Notes under the pieces: generated by a model
The model's input: only the letters and a program-made list of their open reading frames with translations
Database searches by the model: none
Told to the model about the DNA's origin: nothing
DNA from: an uncultured Acetatifactor sp.
Lineage (GTDB): Bacteria; Bacillota; Clostridia; Lachnospirales; Lachnospiraceae
NCBI GenBank assembly: GCA_910578185.1
Contig: CAJTPN010000001.1
Coordinates: 9,496-73,495, forward strand
Direction: 5' to 3'
DNA length: 64,000 bases
Position numbers and translations under genes: made by a program
Part shown: one piece after another, positions 43,730 to 51,247 of the stretch
How the letters are laid out: each line of letters opens with the position of its first letter
Position numbering within the stretch: the first letter of the stretch is position 1

Positions 43730-46177
43730 ATGCAGTCACAGTTTACAGATAAGGCACAGGAAGCGTTAAATCATGCCTCCAAATATGCCGGTCGCCTGAA
43801 ACAGGGATATGTGGGAACAGAACATATACTTGCAGGCCTTTTGAGGGAGCCGGAAGGGGTTGCTCACAAGGTTTTGGCGGATAACGGAGTGGAGTTATCT
43901 CAGGTTTTGGATATGATCCAGGAATTGATTGCTTTTGACGGCGGTGTAGGCTTGAAGGACAGGGGGGGCTATTCTCCCAGGGCGAGGAAAATTCTGGAGG
44001 AGGCCCACAGACAGGCGGCCCGATTTGGACAGAAGGAGACGGGAACCGAGCATATTCTGATGGCCATTATCAAGGAAGGAGAGAACGTAGCGGTTCGTCT
44101 TCTAAATACGGTGGGTGCCAACGTACAGAAAATATATGTGGATACGCTCATCTCCATAGGCCAGGACGGCAACCTTTATAAAGAGGATTTGGGGAAAAAG
44201 GCAATGGGGAAGGGCAAGACTTCCACATTGAATCAGTACAGCCGGGATATGACGGCAATGGCCAGAGAGGGAAAGCTGGATCCTGTCATCGGCAGGGAGG
44301 ATGAAATTCGGCGGTTGGTACAGATACTGAGCCGCCGTACCAAAAATAACCCATGCTTGATCGGAGAGCCTGGCGTGGGCAAGACCGCAGTGGTGGAGGG
44401 ACTTGCGCAGCGCATTGTAGAGGGCAAGGTTCCTTTTACGGTAAAAGATAAGAGAGTGCTGACCCTGGATCTGTCGGGGATGGTGGCTGGCAGTAAATAT
44501 CGGGGAGAGTTTGAAGAGAGGATTAAGAGGGTTATCCGGGAAGTGATTGAGGATGGGAATGTAATTCTCTTTTTGGATGAACTGCATACCCTGATTGGAG
44601 CAGGAGGCGCCGAGGGCGCCATAGATGCATCCAATATATTAAAGCCCTCCCTGGCAAGGGGAGAACTACAGTTGATCGGCGCTACCACCATAGCGGAGTA
44701 TCGAAAATATATAGAGAAGGATGCCGCGCTGGAGCGGAGATTTCAGCCTGTCAATGTGGAAGAACCTGCAGAGGAGGAAGCAATCCGCATTCTGGAGGGG
44801 ATTAAGGAAAAGTACGAGGAACATCACCAGGTGGTGATTACATCAGAGGCGGTGGAGACTGCCGTAAGACTTTCCGGAAGATATATCAACGACAGAAACC
44901 TGCCGGACAAAGCGATTGATCTGATAGACGAAGCGGCGGCGTGCGCAAGGCTCCGCACCGTAGATATGCCGGATAAGCAGAAGGAGATTCTGGAGCAGGT
45001 GAAGAAGATGGATCTGCAGATTGAGAGATCCATCCGCATGGAAGCTTTTTCGCAGGCAGTGGAGATCAAACACAATCAGGATGAACTGATGAAGAAATAT
45101 CAGCGTATGAAAAAGCGCGCACAGACCCAGGAGGCGGACAGAAAAATTTCCATCGGTGAGAATGAGATCGAGGAAGTGGTGGCCATGTGGACCAAGATCC
45201 CGGTACAGAAGCTGGCTCAGAAAGAGAGCGAGAGGCTGTTGAAGCTGGAGAGTATCCTGCACAAACGGGTGATCGGCCAGGAGGAAGCGGTGACTGCGGT
45301 GTCCAAGGCCATGCGGCGCGGACGCGTGGGACTGAAAGACCCCAGAAGGCCCATCGGTTCGTTTCTGTTTTTGGGGCCTACCGGTGTGGGCAAAACGGAG
45401 CTTTCCAAGGCGCTGGCAGAGGCCATGTTCGGCAGCGAAGATTCGATTATTCGTGTAGACATGTCCGAATATATGGAAGGACATTCCGTGTCAAAAATGA
45501 TCGGTTCTCCGCCCGGTTATGTGGGATTTGAGGAGGGGGGACAGCTTAGCGAAAAGGTCCGCAGGAATCCCTATTCCGTGGTACTTTTCGATGAGATTGA
45601 GAAGGCCCATCCGGATGTGTTTAATGTGCTGCTGCAGGTGTTGGATGACGGGCATATCACCGATTCCAAGGGCAGGAAGGTCAGCTTTAAAAATACGATA
45701 CTCATCATGACCTCAAATGCGGGAGCCCAGAGAATTGTGGATCCTAAAAACCTGGGATTTGCCATGACCAGCGACGCCAAGAGAGATTATGAGAAGATGA
45801 AGTCAAGTGTTATGGAGGAAGTAAAGCGCAGCTTTAAGCCGGAATTTATCAATCGCATTGATGATATCATAGTGTTTCATCAGCTGGACAAGGAGAATAT
45901 GAAGGCGATTGTGAATCTGCTGGCGTCCAATCTGTATAAGCGATGCGAGGAGCAGATGGATATCAAGCTGACGCTGACGGGAGCGCTGAAAGAACATCTG
46001 GTGGAGAAATATTCCGATGCCAAAATGGGGGCCAGACCCTTAAAGCGTGCCATACAATCCGTGGTGGAGGACGCTCTGGCGGAAGAGATTTTATCTAAGC
46101 GGGTGCAGCCGGGGGACTCCGTAAGCGCAGGATTCAAAGGGGGAAAGGTATGCTTTTCCGTAAAGGGTACGGTCTGA
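43730..46177 (+). CDS. clpC: ATP-dependent Clp protease ATP-binding subunit ClpC
   Basis: An 815-residue HSP100 unfoldase that feeds substrates to ClpP. Two Clp_N repeats lie at 1-145 (LNHASKYAGRLKQGYVGTEHIL), the first AAA+ domain has Walker A GEPGVGKTA near 210 and Walker B VILFLDELH, a coiled middle domain follows at ~410-470, and the second AAA+ has GPTGVGKTELSKAL near 550 and VLFDEIEKAH. GAGGAAAAAG precedes ATG 43730. The adaptor/regulator genes ctsR, mcsA and mcsB are absent here; GntR is upstream and radA is downstream, with one small gene between. Confidence 0.95.
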   Translation: MQSQFTDKAQEALNHASKYAGRLKQGYVGTEHILAGLLREPEGVAHKVLADNGVELSQVLDMIQELIAFDGGVGLKDRGGYSPRARKILEEAHRQAARFGQKETGTEHILMAIIKEGENVAVRLLNTVGANVQKIYVDTLISIGQDGNLYKEDLGKKAMGKGKTSTLNQYSRDMTAMAREGKLDPVIGREDEIRRLVQILSRRTKNNPCLIGEPGVGKTAVVEGLAQRIVEGKVPFTVKDKRVLTLDLSGMVAGSKYRGEFEERIKRVIREVIEDGNVILFLDELHTLIGAGGAEGAIDASNILKPSLARGELQLIGATTIAEYRKYIEKDAALERRFQPVNVEEPAEEEAIRILEGIKEKYEEHHQVVITSEAVETAVRLSGRYINDRNLPDKAIDLIDEAAACARLRTVDMPDKQKEILEQVKKMDLQIERSIRMEAFSQAVEIKHNQDELMKKYQRMKKRAQTQEADRKISIGENEIEEVVAMWTKIPVQKLAQKESERLLKLESILHKRVIGQEEAVTAVSKAMRRGRVGLKDPRRPIGSFLFLGPTGVGKTELSKALAEAMFGSEDSIIRVDMSEYMEGHSVSKMIGSPPGYVGFEEGGQLSEKVRRNPYSVVLFDEIEKAHPDVFNVLLQVLDDGHITDSKGRKVSFKNTILIMTSNAGAQRIVDPKNLGFAMTSDAKRDYEKMKSSVMEEVKRSFKPEFINRIDDIIVFHQLDKENMKAIVNLLASNLYKRCEEQMDIKLTLTGALKEHLVEKYSDAKMGARPLKRAIQSVVEDALAEEILSKRVQPGDSVSAGFKGGKVCFSVKGTV

Positions 46178-46335
46178 ATCCGGTATTGGGTGTGAAGCGT
46201 ATCTGTAAGGAATGATTATAGAACAATTTCAGAAAAAAAAGATAGAAAAGACAGAGAATTTATATTATACTATGGTTGTAAAGGAAGAAATGCTATTGCA
46301 TCGGGATAGCGACAAAAGGACAGGAGGATACACAG

Positions 46336-46749
46336 ATGGCAGTGGTGGAAGAGCTGCTCCGCACCGAGGCGGATGGAGCGATCAGTTTTGGCAACCATAA
46401 ATTAGCAAAGAAGGCAAAGGTGGAAGATTACCAACATGCAGGAGATCTGCTGAAGGTTAAGACCTGCCATGAGATTACAAAGCTGGAGAAAAACGGACTA
46501 TTTTTGTATGAGTCCGTACCGGGTACCAGCGTGCTGCAGTTTATGGAGACGGAAACAGGTGTTGAGTTTATCGTGGAAGGCGATGAGGACGCACAGATCA
46601 CCATAGGGCTTACGGATGATAAAGAGTACGAGGTATTCGTGGACGGTAGGAGTACCGGAACCATGAAGACGGGGTTGGGAGGTAAATTGTCTCTGAGCGT
46701 TGAATTGGAGGCTGCCAATGAGGTGCCTGTGAAGATAGTACAGGTTTAA
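46336..46749 (+). CDS. Conserved small protein of unknown function
   Basis: A 137-residue acidic protein with many beta-strand-like stretches (GAISFGNHKLAKKAKVED, GVEFIVEGDEDAQITIGL, GGKLSLSVEL) and no signal peptide or membrane helix. AGGAGG lies 9 bases before the ATG. I have a weak recollection of similar Lachnospiraceae proteins carrying an endosialidase label, but nothing in the sequence supports enzymatic activity. It sits between clpC and radA with a hairpin after it. Confidence 0.6.
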   Translation: MAVVEELLRTEADGAISFGNHKLAKKAKVEDYQHAGDLLKVKTCHEITKLEKNGLFLYESVPGTSVLQFMETETGVEFIVEGDEDAQITIGLTDDKEYEVFVDGRSTGTMKTGLGGKLSLSVELEAANEVPVKIVQV

Positions 46750-46761
46750 GGAGCATGTAGT

Positions 46762-46792
46762 ACGCGGGGAATGGAAATAACCATCCCCGCGT
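46762..46792 (+). terminator. Hairpin after the small clpC-radA gene
   Basis: ACGCGGGGA-TGG pairs with CCA-TCCCCGCGT around a short loop. The sequence after it (AATTTATG) is not a proper T-run, so this is terminator-like rather than certain. Confidence 0.5.
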
Positions 46793-46897
46793 AATTTATG
46801 ATAATTGAAGGTTGCCAAGGTAGAAAACTTAGATATGAGAGCTTCTATGGCCTTTAACGGCATCTGGATTTCAAGAGCGTGATATGCGGGAGGTAGA

Positions 46898-48301
46898 ATG
46901 ATGGCGAAGGGAAAGACAGCTACGGTTTTCTTTTGTCAAAACTGCGGGTATGAATCGTCCAAGTGGATGGGACAGTGTCCGGGCTGTAGGGAATGGAATA
47001 CGCTGGTGGAGGAAACCATCAGCAAGTCGCCTTATGCGGGAGGGGCCGCAGCTGTGGGAGGAGCCGCATCCTCTGGAAGACGGGGGCGAGCGGTGCCCAC
47101 GGTTTTATCTCAGGTGGCCGTTCGGGAGGAAGATAAACTTTCCACCGGTATGGGGGAATTGGATCGGGTATTGGGCGGCGGTATCGTACAGGGCTCCCTG
47201 ACACTGGTAGGGGGTGATCCCGGTATCGGGAAATCCACGCTGCTTTTGCAGGTGTGCAGGAATCTGTCCGGGGCCGGACATAAGGTGCTGTACATATCGG
47301 GGGAGGAATCACTGACACAGATCAAACTGCGGGCAGACAGAATCGGTGATTTTGCTTCCGTAATGCTTTTGCTGTGCGAGACAAATCTGGATGCCATCGG
47401 GGAGGTGATTCGCAGTGAAAAGCCGGAGGCAGTGGTGATTGATTCTATTCAAACCATGTATAATGAAAATGTTTCCGCCGCACCGGGCAGCGTGTCACAG
47501 GTGAGGGAATCCACCGGAATTTTGCTGCAACTGGCCAAGGGGCTGGGAGTATCGGTTCTTATCGTTGGACACGTGACTAAGGAAGGAACCGTAGCGGGCC
47601 CCAGAGTGTTAGAGCATATGGTTGATGCAGTGCTTTATTTTGAGGGCGATAAACATGCGTCGTATCGTGTTCTGCGTGGGGTGAAAAACAGATTTGGCTC
47701 CACCAATGAAATCGGTGTATTTGAGATGCGGGAACAGGGGCTTGCGGAAGTCAAGAATGCTTCGGAGTATATGCTCAACGGCAGGCCTGAGAACGCAAGC
47801 GGCTCCGTGGTAGCGTGTACCATGGAGGGAACCAGGCCGCTTCTGGTGGAGGTACAGGCGCTGGTATGCCACAGTAATTTTGGCATTCCCCGCAGGCAGA
47901 CCATAGGTACGGATTTTAACAGGGTGAATCTCCTGATGGCAGTGCTGGAGAAACGCTCCGGCGTACAGCTGGCTTCCTGCGACGCCTATGTCAATATTAC
48001 GGGGGGATTAAAGCTGTCGGAACCTGCTATTGACCTGGGAATTGTGATTGCAGTGCTTTCCAGCTTTAAAAACCGTGTTTTAAGTCAAAAGCTGGTGGCG
48101 TTCGGCGAGGTGGGATTAAGCGGGGAAGTCAGGGCGGTGAGTATGGCCCGGCAGCGGGTTGCGGAGGCGGAGAAGCTGGGGTTTGATACCTGTGTGCTGC
48201 CTTGGGTATGCGCGGAGGACTTCAGGAAAAACAGTCATGGGCATACGATCAGGATTATCGGTGTGAAGACAGTGCAGGATGTGATGGACAGTCTTTTTTA
48301 A
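46898..48301 (+). CDS. radA: DNA repair protein RadA
   Basis: A 467-residue RecA-like branch-migration helicase. The N-terminal C4 zinc finger (CQNCG and CPGC), Walker A GGDPGIGKST, the RadA-specific KNRFGSTNE motif and the C-terminal Lon-protease-like domain (ITGGLKLSEPAIDLGIV) are all present. It processes recombination intermediates. GGGAGG precedes two adjacent ATG codons at 46898 and 46901, either of which could be used. The position close to clpC is conserved in Firmicutes. Confidence 0.97.
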   Translation: MMAKGKTATVFFCQNCGYESSKWMGQCPGCREWNTLVEETISKSPYAGGAAAVGGAASSGRRGRAVPTVLSQVAVREEDKLSTGMGELDRVLGGGIVQGSLTLVGGDPGIGKSTLLLQVCRNLSGAGHKVLYISGEESLTQIKLRADRIGDFASVMLLLCETNLDAIGEVIRSEKPEAVVIDSIQTMYNENVSAAPGSVSQVRESTGILLQLAKGLGVSVLIVGHVTKEGTVAGPRVLEHMVDAVLYFEGDKHASYRVLRGVKNRFGSTNEIGVFEMREQGLAEVKNASEYMLNGRPENASGSVVACTMEGTRPLLVEVQALVCHSNFGIPRRQTIGTDFNRVNLLMAVLEKRSGVQLASCDAYVNITGGLKLSEPAIDLGIVIAVLSSFKNRVLSQKLVAFGEVGLSGEVRAVSMARQRVAEAEKLGFDTCVLPWVCAEDFRKNSHGHTIRIIGVKTVQDVMDSLF

Positions 48302-48348
48302 GGTGGATATGGTGGCTTGTATCAGGAGATATGGAAACGGAGTTTATG

Positions 48349-49941
48349 ATGAGAAAATGGGAAACAGTGGATTTTAACCGTTCAAGGGTGCCGGAGAGGG
48401 CTGTTGCGGCGTTTTTGGACAGATTGGAGACGGAAAGGTGCCAGCTGCATGGATTTGCCATGCTGGATGGGGGAAGGATTTTGGCGGAAGGGTATTGGGC
48501 GCCTTTTACCCCAAATTCGCTTCACCGTATGTATTCGGCAGGGAAAAGCTTTGTGTCACTTGCCGTAGGCTTGCTGCAGGAGGAGGATAAACTTGCGCTG
48601 GATCATGATATCTGTCGTTATTTCCCGGAGAAGTGTCCCAAGGAAGGGGTACCTCCATGGCTTGCGGAGATGACGATACGACAGATGCTTACCATGACTA
48701 CCTGTCACAGAAAAACCACATATAAGCAATACAAGGGGGATTGGGTGGAATCTTTTTTTCGGGTGGAGCCGACCAATTTGCCGGGAGCCGTGTTTTCTTA
48801 CGACACATCCGCTACTCATGTGCTTTCGGCGTTGGTGGAGAAACTTTCGGGCAGGAAACTGATGGATTATCTGCGGGAAAAATGCTTTGACAGAATTGGT
48901 GTGTCCAAAGAGGCGTATTTTTTGTGTGATCCGGCGGGAACCTCCCAGGGAGGATCCGGTTTAAACTGCACGCTGCGGGATTTGCTTGCAGTGGCAGAGC
49001 TGGTGATGAACGGTGGCGTTTACCAGGGGGAGAGACTGCTGCCAAAGGATTATATCCGGGAGGCAACCGGGTGTCAGGTTCCCACATTGCATCAGCCGGT
49101 CTATGACGAGCAGTTTGGATATGGATATCAGATCTGGAGAGGGAGACATGACAGCTTTTATTTTTATGGGATCGGCGGGCAGCTTGCCGTATGCCTTCCC
49201 GACAAATCCTTTATCCTAGTGACCATGGGGGATACATTGGACAATAAAAATGGTATTAAGGATATTTTTGACGCCTTTTTTGAATTGATTTATCCTTGGC
49301 TTGAAAGCTGCGAGGACGGCAGGCTGACAGACAATGTATTTCCAAAACAGGAAGCAGGAGTTGAATTGGCCCGTGGGCAGGATGGAGCGTATGAGAGGAG
49401 AGAAGAGGGACTTGCGGAGAAGCTTTCCAAACTTACGCTGGCAAAGAGGTATCCATGGGCGTCTGGCGCCGGAAACAACGCTGTAAAAGCAGTGGAAAAA
49501 GGCCGTCATTGGGCGGGGAAGACATATCATTTTGCTGAAAACGTGCTGCAAATTTCCCTGCTGCGGGTGGATTTAGACAGGGATCGGGGAACTTTTTTTA
49601 TCGTAAAAGAAGGCAGAGATTTTGAAATGGCCTTTGGTGCGGACACTTATGTCAGACAAAGATTTCCTTGGGCGGAGGAAGATCTGTCTTTGACAGGGGG
49701 GGCTTTTGCGGGAAATGGTGTTTCGGATGGAGAAGAGCCGGAGACGGCGCCAGGGGAGTGCTGCTGCCAGGGGACTTTTATAAATGAAAATATGTTGTTT
49801 TTGCGCTGCTGCATATTGGGGCCGGACATGGCCACCCTCACTGTGGTTCTGCATTTTCAAGCATCCGGGGTTACGATAAAGATGCAAAAGGGCGCCGACG
49901 ACAGTTTAAAAAATTTTGAAGGGGTGGCAAGCAGCACATAG
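48349..49941 (+). CDS. Serine hydrolase, beta-lactamase class C/PBP-like
   Basis: About 530 residues. The PF00144 fold covers the first ~330: the SxxK motif is SAGKSF near 64, the second-motif region is FSYDTSATHVLSAL near 148, and the HGG-like third motif region YFYGIGGQLAV lies near 270. The remaining ~200 residues form a second, unassigned domain. No signal peptide is visible, so it is not a classical secreted beta-lactamase; esterase or peptidase activity is as likely. Starts at 48331 and 48346 are alternatives to 48349. It follows radA closely. Confidence 0.75.
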   Translation: MRKWETVDFNRSRVPERAVAAFLDRLETERCQLHGFAMLDGGRILAEGYWAPFTPNSLHRMYSAGKSFVSLAVGLLQEEDKLALDHDICRYFPEKCPKEGVPPWLAEMTIRQMLTMTTCHRKTTYKQYKGDWVESFFRVEPTNLPGAVFSYDTSATHVLSALVEKLSGRKLMDYLREKCFDRIGVSKEAYFLCDPAGTSQGGSGLNCTLRDLLAVAELVMNGGVYQGERLLPKDYIREATGCQVPTLHQPVYDEQFGYGYQIWRGRHDSFYFYGIGGQLAVCLPDKSFILVTMGDTLDNKNGIKDIFDAFFELIYPWLESCEDGRLTDNVFPKQEAGVELARGQDGAYERREEGLAEKLSKLTLAKRYPWASGAGNNAVKAVEKGRHWAGKTYHFAENVLQISLLRVDLDRDRGTFFIVKEGRDFEMAFGADTYVRQRFPWAEEDLSLTGGAFAGNGVSDGEEPETAPGECCCQGTFINENMLFLRCCILGPDMATLTVVLHFQASGVTIKMQKGADDSLKNFEGVASST

Positions 49942-50004
49942 GTGAGGGCTTGTATTTTCTTTGAGGCGAAGGCGAAAATATACAAAAAGGGAGATGAAAG
50001 AGAG

Positions 50005-51078
50005 ATGGAACAGGGCAGGACGGAAAAAGATATGGCGAAAGTTCTGGTGGTGGATGATGTGGACACAAACAGGTTTGTCTTGCGGGATATTATTCGGGAA
50101 ATGGGACATATGCCGGTCTTGGCAGAAAATGGTGTGCAGGCCTTGAAGATCGTGGACAGAATTACTCCCCAGCTGATCATTCTGGATGTTGCCATGCCGG
50201 AGATGGATGGGCATGAATTTTGTAAGATCATGAAGGGCGATGCCCGGACCAGGGATATTCCCATTATTTTTATCTCCGCCTTTGACGATCCTTCGGATGT
50301 GGTACAGGGGTTTAACCTGGGAGGAGAGGACTATATCACCAAACCCTTTATTCCGGAAGTTGTGAAAGCGAGGCTGCGTCTTCATCTGCGCCTTCATGAG
50401 GCCAGTGTCCAGCTTCAGGAAGCAAATCGTCTGCTGCAAAGGTCGGTCAATGAACAGCTTCGCCAGCTGGAGATGGAGAAGAAAAATGTTCTGTATGCGC
50501 TGATACGTGTGGCCAGAGAAAATGCGTGTTATGACGAAGATCATATGGAGAGACTTGCTTATAATTGTCGTATCCTGGCAGAGGCGATGCAGCTTTCGGC
50601 GGATTACGGTTATTTAATTTCCGATGATTTTATAGACACCATAGAGGCGGCAGCTCCCCTGTGTGACCTGGGAAATGTAGCTTTGCCGGTGGAACTTTTG
50701 CAGAAGAAGGAAGCTTTGTCGGCAGAGGAGGAGGCGCTGCTTCACACGCATACCACAGTGGGGGCAAAGATTCTGCAGGATATCCGGGATACGGGAGACT
50801 ATAATGATTTTCTGCAGATGTCAATTGAAATTGCACATTATCATCATGAAAATTGGGACGGAAGCGGTTATCCCTGCGGCAAAAAGGGAGAGGAAATCCC
50901 CATTTCCGCGCAAATTGTGGCGGCGGCAGGCGCATTTTGTGCCATTACAGAGGACCGTGTTTACCGTGATCACTATGAAATGGAAAAAGCTTTACTTTTG
51001 ATGGAGTCGGAATCCGGCGAAAAGTTTAATCCGGGTATCTTTCGTATCCTGAAGAGAATATACAGACAGCTGCGCTAA
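50005..51078 (+). CDS. Response regulator with altered HD-GYP-like output domain
   Basis: A 357-residue protein: canonical receiver at 8-125 (VLVVDDVDTNRFVL, IILDVAMPEMDG, ITKPF), a coiled coil at 130-170, then an HD-GYP-type domain. In that domain HHENWDGSGYP is well kept near 297, but the defining His-Asp is Cys220-Asp221 (PLCDLGNVALP), and the following Lys is Asn. HD-GYP proteins usually hydrolyse c-di-GMP; loss of a metal-ligand His argues for reduced or changed activity. ATG 50005 has GGGAGATGAAAG upstream. It lies upstream of two hybrid kinases and is the only separate receiver protein near them. Confidence 0.85.
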   Translation: MEQGRTEKDMAKVLVVDDVDTNRFVLRDIIREMGHMPVLAENGVQALKIVDRITPQLIILDVAMPEMDGHEFCKIMKGDARTRDIPIIFISAFDDPSDVVQGFNLGGEDYITKPFIPEVVKARLRLHLRLHEASVQLQEANRLLQRSVNEQLRQLEMEKKNVLYALIRVARENACYDEDHMERLAYNCRILAEAMQLSADYGYLISDDFIDTIEAAAPLCDLGNVALPVELLQKKEALSAEEEALLHTHTTVGAKILQDIRDTGDYNDFLQMSIEIAHYHHENWDGSGYPCGKKGEEIPISAQIVAAAGAFCAITEDRVYRDHYEMEKALLLMESESGEKFNPGIFRILKRIYRQLR

Positions 51079-51082
51079 GGCT

Positions 51083-51202
51083 TGTCTGAAAACGCATTTC
51101 CCCAAGCTGCAGGCCTCTCTTTGCGGTTTGCTGCGCCGCCTAATTGGAGCTTGCATCCTGCAAGGTGTGACGTACATCTTGGGGAAAAGCAGTTTTCAGA
51201 CA
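51083..51202. mobile_element. MITE-like element with ~24-bp inverted ends
   Basis: The left end 51083-51106 and the right end 51178-51202 are inverted copies beginning TGTCTGAAAAC and ending CCCCAAG, differing by one indel and one mismatch. The 120-bp body has no reading frame of note. No clear target-site duplication is visible. It lies between the receiver-HD gene and the first hybrid kinase. Confidence 0.65.
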
Positions 51203-51247
51203 CACCCTGGGGAAGCGAAGAAGTCATGAAATCCGGAGGAGAATACG

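Noticed and set aside
46212..46400. 62-codon + strand reading frame before the small clpC-radA gene
   Set aside because: It overlaps the start of a better-supported gene in another frame and has no ribosome site.
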